NCBI RefSeq assembly: GCF_014697195.1
Contig: NZ_JACJRJ010000003.1
Location: 124,001-188,000, forward strand
Length of the DNA stretch: 64,000 bases
Direction: 5' to 3'
From: Cylindrospermum sp. FACHB-282
GTDB lineage: Bacteria; Cyanobacteriota; Cyanobacteriia; Cyanobacteriales; Nostocaceae
In this document: piece by piece, positions 17,180-28,983 of the stretch
Numbering within the stretch: the first letter of the stretch is position 1
Layout: each line of letters begins with the position of its first letter
Notes under the pieces: model-generated
What the model saw: only the letters and a program-made list of their open reading frames with translations
The model's database searches: none
What the model was told of the DNA's origin: nothing
Program-made: the position numbers and the translations under genes

Positions 17180-17843
17180 TACTCAGATTTTACCATTGGA
17201 AAATGGCGATCGCTTATCGCGTTATGAGTTTGAACGTCGCTATACAGCAAGTCCCGATGTGAAAAAAGCCGAATTAATCGAAGGAGTTGTTTACATAGCC
17301 TCATCTGTAGGTTTTCGTCATCATGCTGAACCACACGCTAACTTAATAGGTTGGTTAGGAATTTATAAAATTGCTACTCCTGGAGTGGAGTTAGGAATTA
17401 ACCCAACAATTAGGCTAGATCAAGATAATGAACCGCAACCCGATGGAGTCTTATTAATTGATCAAAAATTGGGGGGAAATTCCCGTTTAACAGCAGATGA
17501 CTACATCGAAGGTGCACCAGAATTAGTTACAGAAATTTCTGCCAGCAGTGCAGCTTATGATTTGCACGATAAAAAAAGGGCATATCGCCGCAATGGAATT
17601 CAAGAATATATTTCTTGGCAGATTTTAGAAAATAAATTAGATTGGTTTCAACTGATAGAAAGCGAGTATCTATCTCTTCAAGCAGATGCTGATGGTATTA
17701 TCAAAAGTCAAGTAATGCCGGGTTTATGGTTAGCAGTTCCCCAATTATTAGCGGGGGATATGGTGACAGTTTTAGCTGTGTTGCAAGCTGGATTAAATTC
17801 ACCAGAACATAGGGAATTTATCCAACGGCTATCAAAAATATAA
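17154..17843 (+). CDS. Uma2-family (DUF820) restriction-endonuclease-fold protein
   Basis: A 229-residue protein. The start ATG at 17154 is chosen because GGAGG lies at 17141-17145 with good spacing; an ATG 15 bases earlier is also in frame. The Uma2 hallmarks are KKAELIEGVVYIAS (catalytic Glu), NEPQPDGVLLID (PD motif) and APELVTEISASS with AYDLHDKKRAYRRNGIQEYI. These are PD-(D/E)xK-fold proteins present in dozens of copies per cyanobacterial genome; biochemical function is unproven. It overlaps the cobK end, so it is probably co-transcribed without sharing a pathway. Confidence 0.88.
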   Translation: MVTKQPHFNTQILPLENGDRLSRYEFERRYTASPDVKKAELIEGVVYIASSVGFRHHAEPHANLIGWLGIYKIATPGVELGINPTIRLDQDNEPQPDGVLLIDQKLGGNSRLTADDYIEGAPELVTEISASSAAYDLHDKKRAYRRNGIQEYISWQILENKLDWFQLIESEYLSLQADADGIIKSQVMPGLWLAVPQLLAGDMVTVLAVLQAGLNSPEHREFIQRLSKI

Positions 17844-17848
17844 CTTAC

Positions 17849-18427
17849 TCAAGTAGCAAGATATTCCTCAATCCGAAACTGCGCTTGATCTAAAGAGTAT
17901 TTAACCGCTTCTTGATTACCACCTATAAACCGCGTTTCCAGAAAATACCGCTCAAATTTTAAACCTGCTTTTTCCATGACTCGAATAGATGCAACATTAG
18001 CCACCAACGCTGTGGCTACAACACATTGAATTTTCAACTCAGAAAACCCTTTTAATATCAACTCCCGTGAACCTTCAGTTGCATAACCTTTACCCCAAGC
18101 AGATTTTCGCAACCGATAACCTAACTCAATTTCTTCTGGATTATCTATGGCGGTATTTTCTAAATTTGGTCGAAAATGAAACCAGCCGATGAAGTTTTTA
18201 CTCGATTTCTCTATGGCTGCCCAAATACCATAACTATCATATAAATTGTAGTATTTAAGAAATCTGGGTAGCACTTGCTGTTTAATATCTTCGTATTCTG
18301 TGGGTTTGCCTGTGAGATTAGCAAAGCGGACAACATCGGGATCGTTGTTTAATTCAAATAAGTTATCAAGATCATTTTCAGTAAACTGGCGAAAAATCAA
18401 TCTTTCTGTTTCTAGAAAAATTTTCAT
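17849..18427 (-). CDS. GNAT N-acetyltransferase (RimJ/RimL type)
   Basis: A 192-residue protein of the acetyltransf_3 kind: LETERLIFRQFTENDLDNLF at the N-terminus, IGWFHFRP, ELGYRLRKSAWGKGYATEG (acetyl-CoA pyrophosphate loop, R-x-x-WGKGYATE) and ASIRVMEKAGLKFE. It transfers an acetyl group from acetyl-CoA to an amine, often a protein N-terminus or small molecule; the acceptor cannot be predicted. It ends six bases from the convergent Uma2 gene and begins 23 bases after the cbiET stop on the same strand, so it may be co-transcribed with cbiET. Confidence 0.85.
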   Translation of the reverse strand: MKIFLETERLIFRQFTENDLDNLFELNNDPDVVRFANLTGKPTEYEDIKQQVLPRFLKYYNLYDSYGIWAAIEKSSKNFIGWFHFRPNLENTAIDNPEEIELGYRLRKSAWGKGYATEGSRELILKGFSELKIQCVVATALVANVASIRVMEKAGLKFERYFLETRFIGGNQEAVKYSLDQAQFRIEEYLAT

Positions 18428-18449
18428 TGTATCTCTGCTTCTAAAATCT

Positions 18450-19688
18450 CTACTTCACCCCTACCCATTGTGTCACAGTTGCCATTCCTCGCCAGCCTAA
18501 AAATTTACCAATCGGTTCAGCGCGTTGAATCGCAATGCGGGTGAAATTACCGCCAACTTTCTCATACCATTGAAATAAGGTTTGCTCACCTTCAATAGTG
18601 ACAACATTCGCCACTATTCGCCCACCTGGACGCAATGCTTCCCAGCAAATATCAAAAAGTCCCGGTGCTGTCACCCCACCACCAATAAAAATAGCATCTG
18701 GTTTGGGTAAGTCTTTGAGGACATCAGGGGCTTTACCTGGGATGATTTGCAGATTTGGTGTACCGAGAGATGCCGCATTATCGCTAATGTAATTTAGTCT
18801 AGATGAGTTTTGTTCAATGGCGATCGCCCGACATCGAGGATGACTCCGCATCCATTCAACAGAAATTGAACCACAACCGGCGCCCACATCCCATAATAAC
18901 TCCCCTGGTAAGGGAGCTAAGGTTGATAAAGTAATCGCCCTCACTTCTCGCTTCGTTAGCTGTCCATCATGGTGATAGGCGAAATCTTGCAGTCCTGGTA
19001 ATCTCGATAAAGCCATAACCCCAGCATCTGCGATACAATCAATGGCGATCGCATTTAAAGCAGCGATTTCTGTCTCCTTCCAAGATGCCGCAAAACTTTC
19101 AACAATCCGTTCCTCAATTCCACCCATCCGCTCCAAGACAGTGATTTTGCTATCACCATAACCGCTTTTTGTCAATATCTCCGCCACAATTCCCGGCGTT
19201 TCCTTCCCCTCACTCAAAATCAATAATTTCCCACCAGGATAAATGTAAGATTTCAGCAAAGCGGGTGGACGAGCGCATAAACTCAGAGTTTCCACTTCCG
19301 TTAAAGACCATCCCAATCTAGCGCAGGCGAGGCTAAAGGCTGAAGGTGCGGGGATAATTGTGATTTCTTCTATGGGAATGCGTCGCGTGAGAGTCACACC
19401 GATGCCGTAACACAAAGGATCACCACTTGCTAATATACAAATTAATTCACCCCGTCGCTGGATAATTTCCTCTACTGCGGCGCTAATTGGGGAAGTCCAG
19501 GGGATTTTTAGGCGTTGGTCATCGGGGGGTAACATAGCCAAATGGCGATCGCCTCCCACGATAATATTAGCTTGCCGAATCAGAGAAAGTGCGATCGCGC
19601 TTAATCCCTCTAACCCATCTTCACCTATTCCGACTATTGATAGCCATTTTGCCAGCTTTAAGCACGGCGTATTAAAATTGATTGACAT
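18450..19688 (-). CDS. cobL: Precorrin-6Y C5,15-methyltransferase, CbiE-CbiT fusion (CobL)
   Basis: A 412-residue fusion. The N-terminal half is the CbiE tetrapyrrole methylase: SIVGIGEDGLEGLSAIALSLI, IVGGDRHLAML, LICILASGDPLCYGIG, IIPAPSAFSLACARLGW. The C-terminal half is the CbiT methyltransferase: LTKREVRAITLSTLAPLPG, LLWDVGAGCGSISVEWMR (SAM-binding loop), AIAIEQNSSRLNYI and DAIFIGGGVTAPGLFD. The enzyme adds two methyl groups and decarboxylates precorrin-6Y. It is the next step after CobK, encoded convergently nearby. The fused form is usual in cyanobacteria. Confidence 0.92.
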   Translation of the reverse strand: MSINFNTPCLKLAKWLSIVGIGEDGLEGLSAIALSLIRQANIIVGGDRHLAMLPPDDQRLKIPWTSPISAAVEEIIQRRGELICILASGDPLCYGIGVTLTRRIPIEEITIIPAPSAFSLACARLGWSLTEVETLSLCARPPALLKSYIYPGGKLLILSEGKETPGIVAEILTKSGYGDSKITVLERMGGIEERIVESFAASWKETEIAALNAIAIDCIADAGVMALSRLPGLQDFAYHHDGQLTKREVRAITLSTLAPLPGELLWDVGAGCGSISVEWMRSHPRCRAIAIEQNSSRLNYISDNAASLGTPNLQIIPGKAPDVLKDLPKPDAIFIGGGVTAPGLFDICWEALRPGGRIVANVVTIEGEQTLFQWYEKVGGNFTRIAIQRAEPIGKFLGWRGMATVTQWVGVK

Positions 19689-19770
19689 CTGAATAAAATA
19701 ATACCAAAAGTCTACTATGGGTCATTTCGATCATCTCCACAAAATCGAGCAAATGAACCCCCTCAAGGGT

Positions 19771-19796
19771 AGCGTCTCGTAAAGAAGCGGTACTAG
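19771..19796. repeat. Short dispersed repeat, AGCGTCTC...AGAAGCGGTACTAG type
   Basis: AGCGTCTCGTAAAGAAGCGG followed by TACTAG occurs here and, with two substitutions, at 57743-57768. It is a small intergenic repeat in the 260-base gap between cobL and the DUF2358 gene; function unknown. Confidence 0.5.
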
Positions 19797-19948
19797 TGCA
19801 ACGCGACAAAAATAACTAACCAGTGAGATTCAACTCAAAAGCTTGTGGAATCTACTTTTTAAATTTTTAACACTTCGATTGCGCTCAGTGTTAAAGCCGA
19901 GCGGAGCCGAGGCTTTAATTGTTAATTTTTCATTCCGAGAAAGCAATA

Positions 19949-20377
19949 CTAGCTCTCTTCCCCCTTTCGCCAAAACTGCCCTAAAATCTCCCCTGGATTC
20001 CTGTCCCAAGTATCAATATGCTCATATATCAAACAATCAGCATTGAGTTTGTATGTCGAGTAACCATTGAAAAATAACCGTGCCTTCCACGGAACACGTA
20101 AAACTCCCCGCACAGTCCATTTTGCTAAAATCCTATCTTCCCCTGACTGAGAAACCTCATGCACATCAAAATAAATTTGCGTAAAAAACAGCCGGGCATG
20201 AAATCGCAAAGTCCAAAATATAATGCGATAATTGAATTTATATTTAAACTTATTCACCGGGTCTTGAAAAAAGATATCCTTTGAATAGATATCATAGGAA
20301 ATATCTTGCTCAAAAAGAGTCGGTAAATCCTGTTTGAGAATATTAATTACCCGTTCCACCTGCAATTGAGATTCCAT
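19949..20377 (-). CDS. DUF2358 family protein
   Basis: A 142-residue soluble protein typical of the DUF2358 family of cyanobacteria and chloroplasts: RVINILKQDLPTLFEQDISYDIY, FQDPVNKFKYKFNYRIIFWTL, ILAKWTVRGVLRVPWKARLFFNG, YEHIDTWDRNP. The fold is NTF2/SnoaL-like by appearance. No function is established, though plant homologues are chloroplast-targeted. It stands alone between cobL and a divergently oriented hydrolase gene. Confidence 0.75.
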   Translation of the reverse strand: MESQLQVERVINILKQDLPTLFEQDISYDIYSKDIFFQDPVNKFKYKFNYRIIFWTLRFHARLFFTQIYFDVHEVSQSGEDRILAKWTVRGVLRVPWKARLFFNGYSTYKLNADCLIYEHIDTWDRNPGEILGQFWRKGEES

Positions 20378-20504
20378 AGCTTTTTTAAATAAATGGACGA
20401 TATTGCCATTATTAGCCTACCTTTTAACAGATGCCGTCACCAGAAAAACCAGCCATAATTTATCTTAACAACAGTTAGATTATCCACTGGAGAAAATCAA
20501 AGAT

Positions 20505-21374
20505 ATGTCTGTCATCGAAACATCTTGGACACACGCATATATAACAACCAACGGCGTAAAACTACATTACGTCACCCAAGGGGATGGCCCCTTAATGCTG
20601 ATGTTGCATGGGTTTCCTGAGTTTTGGTACTCTTGGCGGCATCAAATACCAGAATTTGCCAAAAACTTTAAAGTCGTCGCCCTTGATTTACGCGGCTACA
20701 ACGATAGTGATAAGCCGAAAGAACAATCAGCCTATGTAATGGATGAATTAATCAAAGATATTGAAGGAGTAATTCAGGGGCTAGGATACGAAACCTGTAT
20801 TTTAGTTGGACATGATTGGGGCGGTTTGATTGCCTGGAATTTTGCCTACGCCCACCCCGACATGGTAGAAAAATTAATTATCCTCAACCTCCCCCATCCC
20901 GCCAAATTCGCCGAAGGCTTACGCACTACCCAACAACTGCTACGCAGCAGCTATATGTTTCTTTTTCAAATACCCTTACTACCAGAATTACTTCTACAAG
21001 CTTTTGACTATGCCCCAATAGCCAATGCTATTCAAGGCACAGCATTTAATAAAAACGCCTTTACCCCAGCAGACATTGAAGCCTACAAAGATGCCGCCGG
21101 CAAACGTGGTGCTCTCACAGCAATGTTAAACTATTACCGCAACATTTTTCAGCCGCAAACACCCAAGAAAAATTGGAGCGTCCTAGAAGTGCCCACCCTA
21201 TTGATTTGGGGAGAAAATGATACTGCACTCGGCAAAGAACTCACTTACGGCACCGCCACCTATGTCCGAGACTTTCAAATCAAGTATATTGCTAATTCTG
21301 GTCATTGGGTGCAGCAAGAACAGCCTGAGTTAGTCACACAGTATATGCGGGAATTTCTATTCTACTTAATTTAG
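20505..21374 (+). CDS. Alpha/beta hydrolase, epoxide hydrolase / dehalogenase-like
   Basis: A 289-residue protein with the complete alpha/beta hydrolase layout: oxyanion motif LMLHGFPEFWYSWRHQ, VVALDLRGYNDSDKP, nucleophile elbow LVGHDWGGLIAW with Asp as nucleophile (as in epoxide hydrolases and haloalkane dehalogenases rather than Ser lipases), an acidic residue in LLIWGENDTALG, and the catalytic His in NSGHWVQQEQP. The HGFPE motif favours epoxide hydrolase. Substrate unknown. It is a single-gene unit. Confidence 0.85.
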   Translation: MSVIETSWTHAYITTNGVKLHYVTQGDGPLMLMLHGFPEFWYSWRHQIPEFAKNFKVVALDLRGYNDSDKPKEQSAYVMDELIKDIEGVIQGLGYETCILVGHDWGGLIAWNFAYAHPDMVEKLIILNLPHPAKFAEGLRTTQQLLRSSYMFLFQIPLLPELLLQAFDYAPIANAIQGTAFNKNAFTPADIEAYKDAAGKRGALTAMLNYYRNIFQPQTPKKNWSVLEVPTLLIWGENDTALGKELTYGTATYVRDFQIKYIANSGHWVQQEQPELVTQYMREFLFYLI

Positions 21375-21508
21375 CTTCATATCTTTTGCGGCTTTTACAA
21401 TCTCGTTTTCACCCAATATCTTGGGTGATGCCGCCAAAAAGCACCGAGTTTACCCATCTAACGAGTAGATTTTGGATAAAGAACCGCCAATGAAAAGATA
21501 ACTTTAAT

Positions 21509-21610
21509 GAAACCCCAGTTCCAAGCATGGCTTGCTACACCAGAGTGTTTTAATAATTATGTCCGCTGTTTGTTGTTCAGCTTGATTTGGGTTTTAAATC
21601 CTAGTAGCAA
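21509..21610 (-). pseudogene. tnpB: N-terminal tnpB remnant after the IS607 tnpA
   Basis: Reading leftwards from the TTG at 21610-21608 gives LLLGFKTQIKLNNKQRT, then a TAA stop, then LLKHSGVASHAWNWG before homology ends near 21509. This is the typical start of TnpB (GFKTQIKLN, then HSGVARHAWNWG). It overlaps the end of tnpA in the arrangement normal for IS607. The in-frame stop and missing remainder show that the accessory gene has decayed. Confidence 0.65.
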
Positions 21611-22205
21611 CTGCTCTAAGCTCCTCTACAATCTTTTTATTCTTATCATTTCTCGAACCGTAAAGCCTGGCTGAAAATATTGTTATTATTTCTAAGACAT
21701 CTTGAGCTAAATCTTCTTCTTCTTCTTCAAAACTACTATCTTCTGTCCTATTAATAATTACTACTTCGGTACCAAAATGTTCGCACAAACTAAAAATTAG
21801 TTCACTCCCAAATCTGAGTAATCTGTCCTTATGAGTTATAACTAATCTTTCTACTTTATTATCCACAATTAAACGAATTAATCGCTTCAACCCTTTTTTA
21901 CTATAGTTAAGACCAGAACCTAAATCTTCTATAATCTCAAATTGCCAACCATTCTGAGAGCAAAATAGTTCTACTACTTCTTTTTGTCTTTCTAAATCTT
22001 GCTTTTGGTCATGGCTAGATACTCTACAGTATCCAACTGTATAAGAAAGTTGAGATTTAACGCCTAGGAGTTGTGATAAATCATAACGCCTATGCCCGCT
22101 AGCAGTACGCTCAGGAACTAACTTACCTTCAGACTCCCACCTTCTGAGTGTTGAGGCACTTACACCCTTTATTTTCGCCGCTTCTGATATAGATAACTTA
22201 CTCAT
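21594..22205 (-). CDS. tnpA: IS607-family serine recombinase TnpA
   Basis: A 203-residue protein: a MerR-type helix-turn-helix at the N-terminus (LSISEAAKIKGVSASTLRRWESEGKL), then a small serine-resolvase catalytic domain with VGYCRVSSHDQKQDLERQ (nucleophile Ser in RVSS), EDLGSGLNYSKKGLKRL and VITHKDRLLRFG. The C-terminus is intact for IS607 OrfA. The enzyme would cut and rejoin the ends of its element. Full length and without stops, it may still be functional, but tnpB behind it is broken. Confidence 0.92.
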   Translation of the reverse strand: MSKLSISEAAKIKGVSASTLRRWESEGKLVPERTASGHRRYDLSQLLGVKSQLSYTVGYCRVSSHDQKQDLERQKEVVELFCSQNGWQFEIIEDLGSGLNYSKKGLKRLIRLIVDNKVERLVITHKDRLLRFGSELIFSLCEHFGTEVVIINRTEDSSFEEEEEDLAQDVLEIITIFSARLYGSRNDKNKKIVEELRAVATRI

Positions 22206-22290
22206 ACACCTATTATAGCTTATACTTTGAGTAAGTATGAGTAAGATTAGATAATTATTTTAATTCAGCACTTGACCCCAAACTAGACTC

Positions 22291-22412
22291 ATATCGTGTC
22301 CGGTTAAAGACTTATCATTAAGACCGCAAGGGTGCTTTCTTGCAGGGGGAGAAAGAGTTTTCAGATTTTTGCACAGAAGCAGGAATCATAACTAATCAGC
22401 CGGACATGATAT
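22291..22412. repeat. Small inverted-repeat-bounded element
   Basis: ATATCGTGTCCGG (22291-22303) is inverted, with one mismatch, as CCGGACATGATAT (22400-22412). The 122-base segment has no coding frame and lies between tnpA and the pentapeptide gene. The TGTCCGG ends look like those of a MITE or a solo transposon end; no second copy is present in the window. Confidence 0.5.
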
Positions 22413-22556
22413 CAACCGCATTTCGGGCATCATCAGCCAAGCTGAAAAACATTATAACCATCTAGTGTAGTCAATCACCATCTTCAACCAATTTAGTGAG
22501 ATAATGGGATAGTGAGGGAAAGAACGGATGCTAATTGATTACCAAAGGGGAAAATT

Positions 22557-23012
22557 ATGAAAATCAAGCTATTAGCTGCTATAGCCTTAGTAACTCCCCT
22601 ATTTATCATCGGCTCAGTCAAAGCTGAGAACAATCAGGACTTGCAAAAGTTGTTGTCAACTGGGGAATGTACTCAGTGCAACCTATCAGGAGTCAACCTC
22701 AGTGGTGCTCATTTAATTGGTGCTGATTTGCGAGGTGCAAATCTCCAAGGAGCTAACCTAACAAACGCTAACCTCGAAGGTGCTGACTTAACTGATGCAA
22801 ACTTAGCAGGTGCTAACTTAACATCAGCTTATGTAACTAATGTGAATTTGAAGAAAGCCAATCTCAACGGGGTAAATTTTACCCGCGCCACGATTCACGA
22901 TTCCAATGTGTATAAAGCATCAATGGATGATCTCAACCTCACTGAGGCTGGAATATTTAACACCGGCATCGGTATTGGTGGAGAAGATGGAGAAATTCCT
23001 GATTGGGATTAG
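22557..23012 (+). CDS. Exported pentapeptide-repeat protein
   Basis: A 151-residue protein with a signal peptide (MKIKLLAAIALVTPLFIIGSVKA, cleavage about residue 23). After CTQCNLSG it runs through about 14 pentapeptide repeats of the A(D/N)Lxx type (LIGADLRGANLQGANLTNAN and onward), forming a right-handed square beta-helix. The C-terminal tail is acidic and Gly-rich. AAAGGGGAAA precedes the ATG. Such proteins are numerous in cyanobacteria; periplasmic or lumenal location is inferred from the signal, and function is unknown. Confidence 0.85.
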   Translation: MKIKLLAAIALVTPLFIIGSVKAENNQDLQKLLSTGECTQCNLSGVNLSGAHLIGADLRGANLQGANLTNANLEGADLTDANLAGANLTSAYVTNVNLKKANLNGVNFTRATIHDSNVYKASMDDLNLTEAGIFNTGIGIGGEDGEIPDWD

Positions 23013-23038
23013 GCTGAATTCATTAGGCTATTTAAAAC

Positions 23039-23057
23039 CAATCACCCTAGGTGATTG
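23039..23057 (+). terminator. Hairpin after the pentapeptide-repeat gene
   Basis: CAATCACC, CTA loop, GGTGATTG: a perfect 8-bp stem 27 bases after the stop, followed by GCGGGTTTTAG with a short T-run. Probable intrinsic terminator. Confidence 0.55.
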
Positions 23058-23241
23058 CGGGTTTTAGTCCCCAGGAAACCACCCCTAGAAAAGTATTAAT
23101 AAAAGTTAAACCTCTCCCCTTGATAGTAGTTTCCCTATTTTCAAGGTAGAGAGTTTTATTTTGCTAGTAGCTGTAGAAATCAGGTTATGGGCAACTTGTG
23201 AAATCGCCCATAACCTGAAAATCAACAGGCTAGTACATCAT

Positions 23242-23312
23242 GGCGGAAATAAAGCTACCATTCAAATAGACCAAAAGCCTATGTCATAGCTTGTTGAATT
23301 TTGCATTCCGCC
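23242..23312. repeat. Dispersed GGCGGAA...TTCCGCC element, copy 1
   Basis: The 71-base segment is bounded by GGCGGAA and TTCCGCC (7-bp inverted repeats). It shares an AAATAAAGCT(A/C)CCATTCAAA opening and a CCAAAAGCCTA middle with 57650-57734. Here the TTTTGAA heptad occurs about once, whereas the other copy has several. It is followed in both places by a GTAGCGTCT segment. Located after the metK stop. Confidence 0.6.
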
Positions 23313-23344
23313 TTCTTGTAGCGTCTGATAGAGAGCCGATGGTT

Positions 23345-24619
23345 TTAACTTAACGCCTGAGCAGCCACCGCCGAAAGTGTCTGGTTGACTGCTTGTTTGA
23401 GCACATCTGCTTTATCAGTGCGCTCCCAAGGCAAATCTAAATCAGTCCTGCCAAAATGACCGTAAGCTGCGATGTCCTGATAAAAACGTCCGCCTCTTTC
23501 ACTTGGAAGGTTGCGTAAATCGAAGGCATGGATAATTCCCGCTGGACGCAGTTCAAAGTTCTGTTTGATTAATTCCAGCAAGATTTCTTCATCCACTTTG
23601 CCAGTACCAAAGGTATCTACCAGGATGCTTGTTGGTCGCGCTACACCAATAGCATAGGATAGCTGGATTTCAACTTTTTCTGCCAACCCAGCGGCGATAA
23701 TATTTTTCGCCACATAGCGAGCAGCATAAGCAGCAGAACGGTCTACCTTGGTGGGGTCTTTGCCAGAAAAAGCGCCGCCGCCATGTCGTGAATAGCCACC
23801 GTAGGTATCCACAATAATTTTCCGTCCTGTTAGTCCAGAGTCACCCTGAGGCCCGCCAATGACAAATTTGCCAGTAGGATTCACTAAAAAACGTGTTTCT
23901 TGATTTGGCTTAACGTCAATGTCTTCAAAAACAGGTTCGACCACTGCTGACCAGAGGTCTTGTTTAATCTTGGCTTGCACCGCCGCCTCATCCGTGATTT
24001 CCCCAATCTTGGCTGTATGCTGGGTAGAAATCAAGATTGTATCAATACCTACAGGGCGTCCATCTTCATAAGCTACGGTGACTTGGGTTTTGCCATCGGG
24101 ACGCAAGTACGGTAAATCACCTGTTTTGCGAACTGCGGCTAGTCGGCGAGCAATGCGATGAGCGAGACTGATGGGTAAAGGCATCAGTTCTGGCGTTTCG
24201 TTGCAGGCAAAGCCAAACATGATCCCTTGATCACCTGCACCGATTTTATCGAATAGTTGTTCACTATCCTCAGCGCGGGTTTCTTGGGCAGTATTAACCC
24301 CTTGGGCAATATCAGGGGATTGTTCATCCAAAGCTACCAAAACGCTGGCGCTGTTAGCAGAAAATCCGTTATCAGCATCAGTATAGCCAATTTCAGCAAT
24401 TTTTTTACGGGCGAGATGGACGTAGTTTACATTCGCTTTGGTGGTAATTTCACCCGTAATTAGCACCAAACCAGTATTAACCACAACTTCAGCAGCCACA
24501 CGGCTAGTAGGGTCTTGTGTCAGTAAGGTATCGAGAATGGTATCAGAAATCTGATCGCAGATTTTATCTGGATGACCTTCGGTAACTGACTCGGAGGTGA
24601 ATAGATAGCGACGTGACAA
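23345..24619 (-). CDS. metK: S-adenosylmethionine synthase MetK
   Basis: A 424-residue protein with all signatures: [20 protein letters not shown] at the N-terminus (ATP/Mg site), [16 protein letters not shown] (substrate loop), [21 protein letters not shown], and [20 protein letters not shown]. It makes SAM from methionine and ATP in the cytoplasm, feeding methylations including the corrin methyltransferase nearby. The length is slightly longer than the E. coli enzyme, as is usual in cyanobacteria. A purine-rich AGGAGG segment lies close before the start (24626-24631, reverse strand). No SAM riboswitch is visible upstream. Confidence 0.96.
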   Translation of the reverse strand: MSRRYLFTSESVTEGHPDKICDQISDTILDTLLTQDPTSRVAAEVVVNTGLVLITGEITTKANVNYVHLARKKIAEIGYTDADNGFSANSASVLVALDEQSPDIAQGVNTAQETRAEDSEQLFDKIGAGDQGIMFGFACNETPELMPLPISLAHRIARRLAAVRKTGDLPYLRPDGKTQVTVAYEDGRPVGIDTILISTQHTAKIGEITDEAAVQAKIKQDLWSAVVEPVFEDIDVKPNQETRFLVNPTGKFVIGGPQGDSGLTGRKIIVDTYGGYSRHGGGAFSGKDPTKVDRSAAYAARYVAKNIIAAGLAEKVEIQLSYAIGVARPTSILVDTFGTGKVDEEILLELIKQNFELRPAGIIHAFDLRNLPSERGGRFYQDIAAYGHFGRTDLDLPWERTDKADVLKQAVNQTLSAVAAQALS

Positions 24620-24823
24620 AGGACATTCCTCCTTTTATAGTGTTTTCACTGGCTAAATATGGATATTTAGTTTCAGCTACTAATTTCAGAAATCATAACA
24701 ATATTTACACATAGATTAATTAGTGTCTTCTTATCTGGAAAAAAATTGCCAACTCTAGCTCCAGTATCTCTAAGAGACATAATATTCAGACATCCTCTAA
24801 GGGAATTTTTTAGGCAAAAAAGA

Positions 24824-24845
24824 GGGGACACCCAAAAGCGTCCCC
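24824..24845 (-). terminator. Intrinsic terminator of prk
   Basis: Read on the minus strand: GGGGAC, a ten-base loop, GTCCCC, then TCTTTTTTG. A 6-bp GC stem followed by a T-run 28 bases after the prk stop is a textbook rho-independent terminator. Confidence 0.8.
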
Positions 24846-24872
24846 GTAAGCTTTGACACAAACACTGCTGCT

Positions 24873-25877
24873 TTAAACTTGAACCGCCAGTTTTGCTTCT
24901 TTAGCTGTCAATTGCTCATAGGCAGTACGCATTTTTAAACCTGTCAGCACTTGGAACAAACCGGTACCATTATTGGAACCTGGATACTCACGGTGTTGGA
25001 GTAACAAGTGAGTCATCTCACCCTGGTACTTGGTGGATGTCTTGCTGAGATGGGTTTCGATGTAAATTACTTCTTCGAGATTGTCAAATTGACCATCTAC
25101 TTCTAATACAGAGACGTAGCGGCCGTAGTAGACATCTGAACCGTAATACACTTGCATACCAGGATAGGAACAGGTGAGCTTACGTCCGCAGGGAGTCCAC
25201 TGAATTGTTGATCCTTCATCAAAGAGGTAGGTTGGATCAAAGCCTTCCTTACCTTCCCGCTGAAGCATACGTACCCGTAAAACTTTGCGCTCCGTGTCGT
25301 TTTTGATCAAGTTCGTGGGTAATACTTGGAGAACCACATCGGCAAATTCTCTTTGTGGTTCAATAAATTTTTCAAAATCAGGTTTACGAGAATTGATTTG
25401 AGCTAAGACATCTTCGTAGCGATGTCCCCTTTCAGCCATATCTCGCTGGATTTTCCAGGCAATTTTGACTTCATCGCTAATGTCAAAATAGACGCTGAAA
25501 TCAATTAGCGATCGCACCCGCTCATCATATAACGGATGCAGCCCTTCAACCACTATAATGTGGTTCGGCTCCACCCGCTCTGGCGGATCGAGCAAGCCGG
25601 TTTCGTGGTTGTAAATCGGCTTATCAATTCCTCGACCTTCTTTAAGCGCTTTAATTTGCTCATACATCAGGTCAAAATTGTTCGCCCTAGGGTCTAGTGC
25701 CGTTATCCCTGTTTCTTTACGCTGTTTGCGATCTAGGCAATGATAGTCATCCAAACAGATAACCGTCATTAAATCTTCACCAAACAAATCTATCAAACGA
25801 CGCAAAAACGTAGATTTACCGCATCCAGAGTCTCCAGCTACTCCAATCAGTACCACGCGTTCCGGCTTAATAGTCAT
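24873..25877 (-). CDS. prk: Phosphoribulokinase
   Basis: A 334-residue protein. The P-loop is GVAGDSGCGKSTFLRRL, whose Cys is the redox-regulated residue of the family. VICLDDYHCLDR carries the catalytic Asp region and second Cys. IIVVEGLHPLYDERVR, YFDISDEVKIAWKIQRD and RMLQREGKEGF follow. The enzyme phosphorylates ribulose-5-phosphate to RuBP in the Calvin cycle and is normally switched by CP12/GAPDH. It is single-gene, with its own terminator, and diverges from petH across 1.5 kb. ATTTCTCC on the plus strand before the start suggests a GGAG-type site. Confidence 0.96.
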   Translation of the reverse strand: MTIKPERVVLIGVAGDSGCGKSTFLRRLIDLFGEDLMTVICLDDYHCLDRKQRKETGITALDPRANNFDLMYEQIKALKEGRGIDKPIYNHETGLLDPPERVEPNHIIVVEGLHPLYDERVRSLIDFSVYFDISDEVKIAWKIQRDMAERGHRYEDVLAQINSRKPDFEKFIEPQREFADVVLQVLPTNLIKNDTERKVLRVRMLQREGKEGFDPTYLFDEGSTIQWTPCGRKLTCSYPGMQVYYGSDVYYGRYVSVLEVDGQFDNLEEVIYIETHLSKTSTKYQGEMTHLLLQHREYPGSNNGTGLFQVLTGLKMRTAYEQLTAKEAKLAVQV

Positions 25878-28872
<2,995 letters not shown>

Positions 28873-28925
28873 GTTAGTCATTGGTCATTGAGTTAGGGCA
28901 ACTAATAACTAACAAATGATAATCT

Positions 28926-28951
28926 GTAGGTGGGGCTTATGCTCCGCCTAC
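28926..28951 (+). terminator. Hairpin between petH and hom
   Basis: GTAGGTGGGGC, TTAT loop, GCTCCGCCTAC: an 11-bp stem with two G-U pairs, 54 bases after the petH stop. No clear T-run follows. It could be a terminator or a dispersed palindromic repeat. Confidence 0.45.
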
Positions 28952-28983
28952 AATTGTTATTGGTGAACTTGGGTGCAAAATTT

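Noticed and set aside
24673-24861. 62-codon minus-strand frame between metK and prk
   Set aside because: It begins inside the prk terminator hairpin and shows no conserved pattern.
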